The notes beneath the pieces were generated by a model. The model saw only the letters and a program-made list of their open reading frames with translations, was not told the DNA's origin and ran no database searches. DNA of 8,724 nt. It comes from an uncultured bacterium. GTDB lineage: Bacteria > Verrucomicrobiota > Kiritimatiellia > CAIKKV01. The DNA is taken from contig CAIKKV010000184.1 of NCBI GenBank assembly GCA_903828035.1, positions 1-8,724 on the forward strand. The letters are read 5' to 3'. Below are positions 1 through 6,805 of this stretch, one piece after another. Position 1 is the stretch's first letter. Each line of letters opens with the position of its first letter. A program made the translations under genes and the position numbers.

Positions 1-870
1 CGGGACACCCGGTTCGCCGGGCTGACGCTCAAGGACGCCATCGTGGACCGGCTGCAGAAGGTCCATGGCCGCCGTCCGAACTCGGGAAGCGACACGACCC
101 GCACGGTTGTGTTCCTCTATTGGCGTGACAACGAGGCGCGAGTCTACCTGGACACGTCCGGCGACAGCCTGTCCCGCCGCGGCTACCGCAAGGAGCCGAT
201 GAAGGCGCCGATGCAGGAGACGCTGGCCGCCGCGGTGGTGCTGGCCACCGGCTGGAACCGGGAGCAGGCGTTTGTCAACCCCATGTGCGGAAGCGGCACG
301 CTGGCCATCGAGGCGGCGCTGATCGCGTCGAGCCGCGCGCCGGGCCTGCTGCGGGCCAACTTCGGATTCATGCATATCCTGGGCTTTCCCCGCGAGGCGT
401 GGCAGGCGTGCTGTCGCGAGGCGGAGGCGGCGATCACGCCCTGGGCGGGAGCGCCCCGGATTATCGCCACGGACCTGGATCCCCGGGCCATCGAGGCGGC
501 GCGCCGGAATGCGGAAAATGCGGGCGTGTCGGCCGGCATCGGGTTCGGGGAATGCGATTTTGCCGAGACGCCGATGTCCGAAGCGGGCGGCGTGGTGGTG
601 CTGAATCCGCCCTACGGGGAGCGGATGGGCGCGGACGCCGAGCTGGAAGAGCTCTATGGCCGCATCGGCGATTACTTCAAAAAGCGCGGCGCGGGGTACA
701 CGGGCTACGTCTTTACCGGAAGCCCGGTCCTGGGCAAGCGGGTGGGATTGCGCAGCAGCCAGAAGATTCCCTTTTTCAACAGCGAGATCGAATGCCGCCT
801 GCTGGGGTTCAAGCTTTACGAAGGGTCGGTCCGCGCCAAGTGGAACCCGATACCCCCTCCGGTCAATTAA
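1..870 (+). CDS. THUMP/RlmL-type class I SAM-dependent RNA methyltransferase, 5'-truncated by the window
   Basis: Predicted N2-guanine methyltransferase acting on rRNA in the cytoplasm with S-adenosylmethionine. The reading frame is open from base 1, and the codons before the GTG at 43 read RDTRFAGLTLKDAIV, which is family-like sequence, so the true start lies outside the window. About 289 residues are visible. The SAM-binding motif I, NPMCGSGT, lies at visible residues 93-100, and an acidic motif (ATDLD) follows at about 156-160. The catalytic NPPYGERMG (motif IV) is at about 202-210. The C-terminal PFFNSEIECRLLGF matches the family's usual end. The N-terminal THUMP domain is mostly missing. 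The family resembles the N-terminal half of E. coli RlmL (23S rRNA m2G2445). The exact target base cannot be read from the sequence, so I give no symbol. The stop lies 15 bases before the aldo/keto reductase, so the two may be co-transcribed. Confidence 0.9.
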   Translation, partial: RDTRFAGLTLKDAIVDRLQKVHGRRPNSGSDTTRTVVFLYWRDNEARVYLDTSGDSLSRRGYRKEPMKAPMQETLAAAVVLATGWNREQAFVNPMCGSGTLAIEAALIASSRAPGLLRANFGFMHILGFPREAWQACCREAEAAITPWAGAPRIIATDLDPRAIEAARRNAENAGVSAGIGFGECDFAETPMSEAGGVVVLNPPYGERMGADAELEELYGRIGDYFKKRGAGYTGYVFTGSPVLGKRVGLRSSQKIPFFNSEIECRLLGFKLYEGSVRAKWNPIPPPVN

Positions 871-872
871 TC

Positions 873-878
873 GAGGAG
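873..878 (+). promoter_or_regulatory. ribosome binding site of the aldo/keto reductase
   Basis: GAGGAG lies 7 bases before the GTG at 886 and just after the TAA of the methyltransferase. It supports the GTG start over any later in-frame ATG, because the residues after it (MKTRKLGKCGLEVSALAMG) are the normal beginning of the family. Confidence 0.7.
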
Positions 879-885
879 CTGTGGT

Positions 886-1875
886 GTGAAAACCCGCAAA
901 CTGGGCAAGTGTGGCCTCGAGGTGTCGGCGCTGGCCATGGGGGCCTGGCAGCTGGCGGACTACAAATACTGGGGCCAGGGGGGCGACCCGGAGCGGACCG
1001 TGAAGGTGGCGCTCGACGCCGGCATCACCCTGTTCGACACGGCTGAAATGTATGCCGACGGCGAATCGGAAAAGGCGCTCGGCAAGGCGCTGGGCAAGGA
1101 CCGCGACCGCGCGCTGATCGCGTCGAAGGTCTTTTCGTCCCACTGCGCGCCCGCGGATGTCCGCCTGTCCTGCGAGAGCAGCTTGCGCCGCCTGCGCACC
1201 GACCGGATCGACCTGTTCCAGGTGCACTGGCCCTCGCGGGAGGCGAAGTTCGCCGACACGGCCGCCGAGATGATCAAGCTGCGGAAAGAGGGCAAGATCC
1301 GCGCGATCGGCGTTTCTAATTTCGGGGAGAAGGACCTGGAGGAGTGGATGGAGGCGGGCGAGACCTCCTCCAACCAGATCGGCTACAATCTGCTGTTCCG
1401 CGCGCCCGAATACGAGATCCTGCCGGCCTGCGCCCGGCACGGGCTGGGCGTCCTGGTGTACATGCCCTTGCTCCAGGGGATCCTGGCGGGGCGCTGGGAC
1501 AACGCGGAGGACATTCCGCAATCCCGCCGCCGCACCCGCCACTTCGCCTCCACGCGCGAAGGCGTCCGGCATGGGGAGCCCGGCTGCGAGGAGCTCCTGT
1601 TCGAAACCCTGCGCCGCCTGAAAGGCGAGGCGGAGAAGGCGGGTTATCCCCTGGCGGATATCGCCCTGGCCTGGCTGCTGGCCAAGCCCGGGGTGACTTC
1701 CGTGATCGTCGGCGCCCGCGAGCCCGCGCAGGTATTACGCAACGCCCGCGCCGCCTCGCTGAGCCTCGACCCGGAGATGGTGCTGGAGCTGGACGGGATT
1801 TCGCAGGCGCTCAAGGACAAGCTGGGCGGCAACGCCGACCTGTGGCTTCCGGCCGAGAAGAGCCGGATCCACTGA
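886..1875 (+). CDS. Aldo/keto reductase family oxidoreductase
   Basis: Cytoplasmic NAD(P)H-dependent oxidoreductase with a TIM-barrel fold, reducing aldehydes or ketones to alcohols; the substrate cannot be told. The 329 residues are a normal length for the family. The catalytic tetrad is complete: Asp51 and Tyr56 in FDTAEMYADG, Lys81 in LIASKVF, and His114 in DLFQVHWP. IRAIGVSNF (139-146) is the classic mid-barrel signature. The segment SVIVGAREPAQVLRNA, about 55 residues from the C-terminus, is the usual cofactor-binding part. The start is GTG, with GAGGAG 7 bases upstream. The gene follows the RNA methyltransferase by 15 bases and ends 10 bases from the stop of the convergent nitroreductase-like gene. 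No key residue is missing. Confidence 0.95.
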   Translation: MKTRKLGKCGLEVSALAMGAWQLADYKYWGQGGDPERTVKVALDAGITLFDTAEMYADGESEKALGKALGKDRDRALIASKVFSSHCAPADVRLSCESSLRRLRTDRIDLFQVHWPSREAKFADTAAEMIKLRKEGKIRAIGVSNFGEKDLEEWMEAGETSSNQIGYNLLFRAPEYEILPACARHGLGVLVYMPLLQGILAGRWDNAEDIPQSRRRTRHFASTREGVRHGEPGCEELLFETLRRLKGEAEKAGYPLADIALAWLLAKPGVTSVIVGAREPAQVLRNARAASLSLDPEMVLELDGISQALKDKLGGNADLWLPAEKSRIH

Positions 1876-1885
1876 CCGGAGCGCC

Positions 1886-2530
1886 TTAGGGCTTGGCGCC
1901 GGCCGGATAGCCCACGGTCTGGGCCAGGATGACTTTTTTGGTGGCCGGCAGCTTCATGGCTTCCGCCAGCGCCTTGTGGTTGAGCAGGCCGCGGACCACC
2001 GTGACCAGCCCCTCGGATGCGCAAAACAGGTACACATTCTGGCTCACGAAGCCGGCGTCGCAGTAGGACCACTTCTCGAGATCCAGGAGCTGGGCGCCCT
2101 TCATGCGGGTGGTATCGGCCACGAACACGAGGTTGAGCGGCGCCGTGGCGGCGAACCCCTGCAGGCCGGTCAGTTTGCGCAGATCCCCTTCGGCCGCGGC
2201 TTTCAGCACATTCGCCTTGGGGTCGTAAAGATAGGTGCCTTCCTCAAGCACGGCGTAGACCTCGATCTCCTGCCAGTTCATGGTGGAGGGGGCCGTGCGC
2301 ATGCCGCTGTCTCGGTTGATGCCATTGGCGGCCCAGAGCAGGTCGGCGAGCGTCTGCGGATCCAGCTTCCGGGGGTTGAAGTCCCGGGTGGAGCATCGCG
2401 TGGCGAGCGCCTGCATGAGCGGCTTGCCGCCCTCCTTGCGGGGCGCCAGGAGGGCGATATCCTTGAGGGGTTCGGCTCCGGCGGCAACCGCCCAGGCCAA
2501 CACGATTAATCCCATCAGTCGTTTAGTCAT
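1886..2530 (-). CDS. Exported SagB/ThcOx-type nitroreductase-fold protein
   Basis: A 214-residue predicted flavin (FMN) oxidoreductase of the nitroreductase fold, placed in the SagB/ThcOx-like group of single-domain proteins. An N-terminal signal peptide is visible: MTKR, a hydrophobic stretch at 5-16, and a likely cleavage after AGA near residue 19. This indicates export to the periplasm or envelope. The family pattern RCSTRDFNPRKLD (45-57) carries the basic and Ser residues that usually contact FMN. It is followed by LLWAANGIN (64-72) and RTAPSTMNWQEIEVY (78-92). DAGFVSQNVYLFCASEGLVT (158-177) and the closing TVGYPAG complete the fold. The start has AAGGAAGG about 10 bases upstream. It is the last gene of the minus-strand block, 43 bases after the glycosidase. 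The substrate is unknown, and nothing in the sequence links it chemically to the glycosidase. Confidence 0.85.
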   Translation of the reverse strand: MTKRLMGLIVLAWAVAAGAEPLKDIALLAPRKEGGKPLMQALATRCSTRDFNPRKLDPQTLADLLWAANGINRDSGMRTAPSTMNWQEIEVYAVLEEGTYLYDPKANVLKAAAEGDLRKLTGLQGFAATAPLNLVFVADTTRMKGAQLLDLEKWSYCDAGFVSQNVYLFCASEGLVTVVRGLLNHKALAEAMKLPATKKVILAQTVGYPAGAKP

Positions 2531-2540
2531 GCGCGAGATT

Positions 2541-2548
2541 CCTTCCTT
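2541..2548 (-). promoter_or_regulatory. ribosome binding site of the exported nitroreductase-like gene
   Basis: AAGGAAGG on the minus strand, about 10 bases before the ATG at 2530-2528. It supports the start that includes the signal peptide, and gives this last gene its own translation start rather than relying on coupling to the glycosidase. Confidence 0.6.
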
Positions 2549-2573
2549 TAGCGTTTCATGCCGACGATTTCTT

Positions 2574-4607
2574 TCATGGCGCGCCCCGGCTCCGGCTTTT
2601 CATCTTGGCGGCCATGGCCAGCATGGAGTCCCGGGCGAAGTCCAGCTGGGTGGCGGTCAATTCCGCGGCATCGCGGGCGCTGATGGTGGCGGCATACTGT
2701 TTCGTCAGCGCCGCCCGGGCGGCGTTGATCTCCCGGCGGATCTTTTGCGTATCCGACAGGATGCGGCGGCGGAAGGCGGGCGCCACGCGCTCCCAGGTGG
2801 CGTAGAAGTACTCCATTTCCAGCAGCGCGAACTGCGCGCGGAACCGGAGCTGCTGGGCGCCGCAGACCGCCTTGAACAGGTCGAAGCGCGTCTGGTTGCG
2901 CGTGACGGCCGGGCGCAGGATGGCCAGCCGGTCGAGAACGACCGGGAGGTAATTGTCCAGCGCGTGATCGGCCCGGGTGGCCGTCCGCTCATGGAGGAAG
3001 TAGAGGTCGCCGATCTCGCCGTCGGGCAGGCCGAAGAACTGGAAGGCGAAGCGGGTGTCGAAATCGCGCAGATCGCCACTTGCCAGGCGCGACCAGCCGG
3101 CGGCGCCGAGGGTGGCGATGCCGTACCAGTCGAGCTCCGGGTGCGCGTTGATGCCCGCCAGGCTGTGGCCGCGCGACCAGCTGGAGCCGATGACCATGAC
3201 GCCCCGGTTCTTTTTGCAGGCTTCGGCGGCCTGCATCGTGTTGAGCTGGCCCGTGATGAAGCGGGGTGCGATGCAGCCGTGGAAGGAGACCCGGATGCCG
3301 CTGACCACGCCCATGGTGAGGCCGTAGCGGTGGAAGGCGGCGGAGATGACGTCGCTGGGAATCCAGCGGGGCGATTCGTTTTTGTCGAGCAAGGGCTTCA
3401 GGAGCTTCAGGTCGGCCGCGGCGAGATCCTCGATGTAGTTGGCCCGTCCGGAAAAGCCCAGGCGCGGGAGCGTATCGATGCGGCCCTCGGGCCGCTTGAG
3501 CCAGTCGCGGCTCATCAGGCCGCCCTTGAAGAAGCGCAGGTTATAGTGCAGGGGGCCGGTCTCCTGGTAGCCCCATTCGCAGTAGACGGCCTCGCGCGGG
3601 AGGCGGCGGATGATGGCGGGGTTCATCTCCTTGGCGAGGATATCGCCCCAGAGGATGGGGGTGACCCCGCGCTCGAGGCAGTAGCCGACCACCTTGTCGA
3701 CCCAGTCGAGGTAGCGGTTGACGCGGGGTTTTCCCGCGAGCTTTTTCAGGCAGCGCGGGCAGGTGCCGACGCGGGCGGTTTCGTCCAGCCCCACGTGCAG
3801 GAAGGGGACGCCGGGATGCATGTCGATCAGCTCGTCGATGAAATCACGGATCAGCGGCCAGGTGTCGGGGTGGCAGGAGCAGGCCTCGGCGGGGTCCTCG
3901 GGCGATTCGCGCAGATAGGCGTAGGCCGGCTTCGTGAGCAGGTACTGGAGGTGGCCGAGGGTCTGGACCAGGGGGATGACCGTGATGCCGTAGCGGGCGG
4001 CTTCGGTGACGAAGGCGCGGACCTGGGCGGGGGAGAGGGCTTCCGGCGTGGCGATATCGGGGTGGCGGTCGAGGCGGACGTGATCCTCGTACTCGGCGAT
4101 GATGGCGTTGATGCGGAACTCGGCCAGGTCGGGCAGCAGGGCGAGGATGTTCTCGAAGCGGCGCCGGGTGCCCTTGAGGTCGAGGTGGTAGGCCCGCCAG
4201 TCCAGGTCGGGCCAGTCGCGGATCGCGAGGGCGGGAAGCCGGGCGGGGTATTGGCGCAGGAGCTGCTTGAGCGCCTGCCAGGCGTAGAGGAGGCCGGGGT
4301 AGGTGCGGGCGCGGGCGCCGATGCCCCCGGGGGAGATGGCGAGGGTGAAGCCCTGCCGGTAATCGGGCAGGCGGGGCGGGGGGGCGGCCGCGCCGATGCG
4401 GAAGGAGAAGCCGTCCTCCTCCAGGAAGGTCAGCGCGGGCTCGGGCTGGTTGGCCGGCCATTCGGGCAGCAGCACCTCGGCCAGGTCCGCGGCTTCGCGG
4501 CTCAGCTCCAGCTCCGGCTTGGCGGGGAGCGTGAAGAAGCCGGACAGAAGCTTCAGGGATTGGGGCCGGGGGAGCAGGAGGGGCTCATCAGGGCGAAGAG
4601 TGTTCAT
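2574..4607 (-). CDS. GH20 beta-N-acetylhexosaminidase-like glycoside hydrolase (HexD-like)
   Basis: A 677-residue glycosidase of family 20, expected to release terminal N-acetylglucosamine or N-acetylgalactosamine. The N-terminus (about 10-130) resembles the GH20b accessory domain (LPRPQSLKLLSG, then TYPGLLYAWQALKQLL). The TIM barrel starts near DWPDLDWRAYHLDLKG (131-146). The catalytic Asp-Glu pair is Asp275-Glu276 in FLHVGLDETA. These pieces, with IIAEYEDH and VIPLVQTLGHLQYLL, resemble the vertebrate hexosaminidase D (HexD/HEXDC) branch rather than secreted hexosaminidases. Trp residues in PILWGD and YCEWGY would line the pocket. About residues 510-677 form a helical tail. No signal peptide is seen, so the enzyme should be cytoplasmic. 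C243, C245, C283 and C286 flank the active site. The start is 6 bases after the symporter stop with no clear Shine-Dalgarno site, suggesting translational coupling. Activity and linkage preference are inferred. Confidence 0.88.
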   Translation of the reverse strand: MNTLRPDEPLLLPRPQSLKLLSGFFTLPAKPELELSREAADLAEVLLPEWPANQPEPALTFLEEDGFSFRIGAAAPPPRLPDYRQGFTLAISPGGIGARARTYPGLLYAWQALKQLLRQYPARLPALAIRDWPDLDWRAYHLDLKGTRRRFENILALLPDLAEFRINAIIAEYEDHVRLDRHPDIATPEALSPAQVRAFVTEAARYGITVIPLVQTLGHLQYLLTKPAYAYLRESPEDPAEACSCHPDTWPLIRDFIDELIDMHPGVPFLHVGLDETARVGTCPRCLKKLAGKPRVNRYLDWVDKVVGYCLERGVTPILWGDILAKEMNPAIIRRLPREAVYCEWGYQETGPLHYNLRFFKGGLMSRDWLKRPEGRIDTLPRLGFSGRANYIEDLAAADLKLLKPLLDKNESPRWIPSDVISAAFHRYGLTMGVVSGIRVSFHGCIAPRFITGQLNTMQAAEACKKNRGVMVIGSSWSRGHSLAGINAHPELDWYGIATLGAAGWSRLASGDLRDFDTRFAFQFFGLPDGEIGDLYFLHERTATRADHALDNYLPVVLDRLAILRPAVTRNQTRFDLFKAVCGAQQLRFRAQFALLEMEYFYATWERVAPAFRRRILSDTQKIRREINAARAALTKQYAATISARDAAELTATQLDFARDSMLAMAAKMKSRSRGAP

Positions 4608-4613
4608 GCCGCA

Positions 4614-6509
4614 TTATTGCGGCTTGGGCCCGCCGAAGCAATACCGGACATAGTCGGGGCTCGGCGGCTTGGTGAGAAAGGCCACGAGGATGGCCGTGAG
4701 GAACGAGAGGGGCAGCGCGATGAGGAGCGGGTCCACCACGGCCCACGTGGGGCTGCAGGAGGCGGTCAGGAGCGTGTCGCGGCCGATCAGCGCCTTGCAG
4801 AGGCCGAGGCCCGCGGCGGTTTTCCCGTTGACGAAGAGGGACCAGCCGGCGCTGGAGAGGAAGCCGACCAGGATCGAGGCGATGGCGGCGGCGCGGGTCA
4901 TGCGGCGCCAGAACAGGCCGGCCAGGAAGGCGGGCAGGAACGAGGCGGCGCAGAGGCCGAAGAAAATGGCGGTGGCCAGGGCGATGATGTTGCCGCGCAC
5001 GGCTTTGCCCAGCGCGATGGCGGCGATGAGGCCGACGACGATGCCCAGGCGGGTGATGAGCACGGAGCGGGAGGAATGGCGTCCGGCGATGGTTTCAAAG
5101 ACATCGCGCCCGATGGCCGTGCCCATGGTGTGGAACTGGCTGGAGAGCGTGCTCATGGCGGCCGACAGGAGGGTCATGAGGAAGAGCACCCCGAACCACT
5201 TGGGAAGCGCGCTGTTCACGTAGCTGGGGATGATGGTGTCGGTGTTTCCCTGCATCGTGGTGCCGGCGGTCACGCTGCGGGCGATGGCGATCAGGCCGGG
5301 CCTGACGTGGTCGGGCCCGCCGTTGACGCCGTGCTCCAGGACCGTGGCGGGTGTTTTGAGGATGTAGTGGAGGGGGGACTCATCGGTTTCGCCGGGAAGG
5401 TGATAGGCCACGAAGGTTTTCGACCGCTTCGTCACCTCCTCGGCGGCATCCGCCGCCACGACGGAGAGCTTGGCTTTGCCGTCGGCCCCGGGGTCGAGCA
5501 GCACCTGCTCGTTGACGATGCGGCAGGCGATGACTTCCTGCTTGGCGAAATAGACATTGGAGAGGGCGCCGACCACGAAGGCGACGCCGGTCATGAACAG
5601 GATGAAGATGCCGCCGGCGGCGACGCCGCGGTTGAGGGACTGCTTGGACTTGACGGTCATGAAGCGCACGATGAGCTGGGGCTGGGCGAGCACGCCGATG
5701 CCGACGCCCATGACGATGGTGGAGACCATGATCCACCAGAGGTTGTAGCGCGAGGCGTCGGGGCCTATGGAGCCCGGCGCGGCCCAGCCGAAGGCGGGCA
5801 TGGCCGTCCAGCCTTTATGGCCCATGGCGGCCAGGGGGGCGGGCACCCTGGAGCCGAGGTCGGTGAGCGCCTGGTGCGCGGCGGTGACGCCGCCGAGGGT
5901 GCTGTAGGTGACGAACAGGAGAATGATCATGCCGGCCAGCATGATGGCGCCCTGGAGGGCGTCGGTCAGCATGACGCCCTTGAGCCCGCCGGCGATGACG
6001 TAGGCGGCGACAATGAAGGCGAAGACGTAGAGGGCGGCATCGTAGGAGATATGGAAAATGGGGCCGATGAACTCGGCGCCGCCGATGATGACGGCCATGG
6101 CGTACAGGGGCATGAAGCAGAAGATGATGATGGCGCAGGCGATCTGGAGGAAGCGGCTGTTGTAGCGCTTGCCCATCAGCTCGGGGAAGGTGTGGGCGTC
6201 GAGGTGATGGCCCATCCGCCGGGTGGGGTTGCCCAGGAAGACGAAGGCGATGAAGATGCCCACGAAGATGTTGAGCACCGTGAGCCAGAGCAGCCCCATG
6301 CCGAAGTTGGCGGCCACGCCGCCGAAGCCGACGATGGCGGAGGTGCTGATGAACGTGGCGCCGTAGGAGAGGGCCATGACCACGGGATTGGCATTGCGGC
6401 CCGCGACCAGGTAGTCGGTGGCGGTCTTGGTCTGGCGGTAGCCCTGGTAACCGAGGTAGCCCGTGGCGAGCAGGTAGATGAGGAGAACGACAAGGGTGAA
6501 CAGGTCCAT
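4614..6509 (-). CDS. Sodium:solute symporter (SSS family) with a long extracytoplasmic loop
   Basis: An inner-membrane Na+-coupled importer of the SSS (PutP/SGLT) family, LeuT fold, with about 13 hydrophobic segments. Supporting motifs are TDYLVAGRNANPVVMALSYGAT (broken at 31-52), which covers the first core helix, the signature GGLKGVMLTDALQGAIML (174-191), and LLSAAMSTLSSQFHTMGTA (448-466). In the last, Ser453-Thr454 correspond to the Na+-binding Ser-Thr pair of PutP. At 631 residues it is longer than the usual 480-550. Most of the excess lies in a polar stretch, about 322-435, just before the helix with the Na+ site. The start has AAAAGGA 7 bases upstream. It is preceded by the small accessory gene (15 bases) and followed by the GH20 gene (6 bases). 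The solute cannot be read from sequence; the glycosidase next door hints at an amino-sugar compound. Confidence 0.92.
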   Translation of the reverse strand: MDLFTLVVLLIYLLATGYLGYQGYRQTKTATDYLVAGRNANPVVMALSYGATFISTSAIVGFGGVAANFGMGLLWLTVLNIFVGIFIAFVFLGNPTRRMGHHLDAHTFPELMGKRYNSRFLQIACAIIIFCFMPLYAMAVIIGGAEFIGPIFHISYDAALYVFAFIVAAYVIAGGLKGVMLTDALQGAIMLAGMIILLFVTYSTLGGVTAAHQALTDLGSRVPAPLAAMGHKGWTAMPAFGWAAPGSIGPDASRYNLWWIMVSTIVMGVGIGVLAQPQLIVRFMTVKSKQSLNRGVAAGGIFILFMTGVAFVVGALSNVYFAKQEVIACRIVNEQVLLDPGADGKAKLSVVAADAAEEVTKRSKTFVAYHLPGETDESPLHYILKTPATVLEHGVNGGPDHVRPGLIAIARSVTAGTTMQGNTDTIIPSYVNSALPKWFGVLFLMTLLSAAMSTLSSQFHTMGTAIGRDVFETIAGRHSSRSVLITRLGIVVGLIAAIALGKAVRGNIIALATAIFFGLCAASFLPAFLAGLFWRRMTRAAAIASILVGFLSSAGWSLFVNGKTAAGLGLCKALIGRDTLLTASCSPTWAVVDPLLIALPLSFLTAILVAFLTKPPSPDYVRYCFGGPKPQ

Positions 6510-6524
6510 GGGGGTGTCCTTTTA

Positions 6525-6710
6525 TTAGCGGGGTGCGATGACGTCCTCGACTTCGGTCTTCTCTTCGGAGGCCCACTTGACATCTTCGGGCTTCACCGGC
6601 TCATCGCCTTTATTCCAGTTGGCCAGCCCGTAAAAAACGCAGAGCAGCGCGCTCGCAATGGACAGTAGATACGCCAGCAACACCCACGGATCGCCCATTC
6701 CCAAGTGCAT
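6525..6710 (-). CDS. Symporter small accessory protein (one-helix membrane peptide)
   Basis: A 61-residue protein, beginning MHLGMGDPWVLLAYLLSIAS, with one strong transmembrane helix (about residues 9-30). It then has the conserved-looking FYGLANWNKGDE and a charged cytoplasmic tail rich in Glu and Lys. Such peptides are encoded just before SSS symporters in several phyla and are thought to be a subunit of the carrier; their exact role is not established. The frame is open further upstream to an ATG at 6764, but AGGAGGAG directly before the ATG at 6710 decides for the shorter form. A start at the ATG at 6698 (MGDPWV) cannot be excluded and would make a 57-residue product. It is the first gene of the minus-strand block, 15 bases before the symporter. 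Confidence 0.85.
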   Translation of the reverse strand: MHLGMGDPWVLLAYLLSIASALLCVFYGLANWNKGDEPVKPEDVKWASEEKTEVEDVIAPR

Positions 6711-6712
6711 AG

Positions 6713-6720
6713 CTCCTCCT
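6713..6720 (-). promoter_or_regulatory. strong ribosome binding site of the small accessory protein
   Basis: AGGAGGAG on the minus strand, the best Shine-Dalgarno match in the window. It ends 2 bases before the ATG at 6710 (4 bases counting from AGGAGG) and 14-16 bases before the alternative ATG at 6698. It sets the start of the small gene and argues against the longer frame beginning at 6764. Confidence 0.7.
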
Positions 6721-6751
6721 GCATGCTGTTTCTGTGAAAAGTGACAAACTT

Positions 6752-6795
6752 GGTAATATATCAAAAATGAATCGGGCGCAAGGTGATATATATTA
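6752..6795. repeat. imperfect inverted repeat, possible operator
   Basis: GGTAATATATCA (6752-6763) and TGATATATATTA (6784-6795) are inverted copies; the right arm differs by two added bases (AT). About 20 bases separate the arms, roughly two helical turns between arm edges. The left arm overlaps the proposed -10 element of the operon, so a repressor bound there could block transcription. The AT-richness of the gap makes chance matches likelier. Confidence 0.35.
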
Positions 6796-6805
6796 AAATA
6801 TCGAA

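Larger units (their letters stand above)
6711..6805 (-). promoter_or_regulatory. AT-rich control region of the symporter-glycosidase operon
   Basis: This 95-base gap between the GNAT stop and the accessory-gene start is strikingly AT-rich in a GC-rich window (6741-6810 especially). It is the only sizeable non-coding stretch before the four-gene block, so the operon promoter should be here. On the minus strand a possible -35 TTGCGC (6781-6776) is followed at 15 bases by TATATT (6760-6755), or at 17 bases by TATTAC (6758-6753). Neither is a strong match, and the assignment is tentative. Confidence 0.5.

Noticed and set aside
285..1046. Long Arg/Gly-rich frame on the + strand overlapping the methyltransferase and the aldo/keto reductase
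   Set aside because: It is an out-of-frame shadow of two well-supported genes and has GC-driven composition without motifs.
1863..1899. Short inverted repeats (GCGCC/GGCGC at 1881-1899; CCGG pairs at 1863-1879) at the convergent gene ends, as a possible bidirectional terminator
   Set aside because: Stems are only 4-5 base pairs, there is no T-tract on either side, and the elements lie inside or across coding ends. I cannot support a terminator.
3844..4461. Pro/Arg-rich minus-strand frame inside the GH20 gene
   Set aside because: It is a shifted frame of the GH20 coding sequence with a repetitive Pro/Arg/His product and no domain.
2280..6668. A 1462-residue open frame on the + strand, the longest in the window
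   Set aside because: It lies exactly in register antisense to the GH20 and symporter genes, has a low-complexity Gly/Asp/Glu/Ala/Val-rich product with no recognisable domain, and its openness is explained by the absence of TTA, CTA and TCA codons on the coding strand.
6711..6764. N-terminal extension of the small accessory protein (MIYYQVCHFSQKQHAGGA)
   Set aside because: It would include the strong AGGAGGAG site and part of the probable promoter. The composition is unlike the rest of the protein, and the helix sits naturally after the start at 6710.
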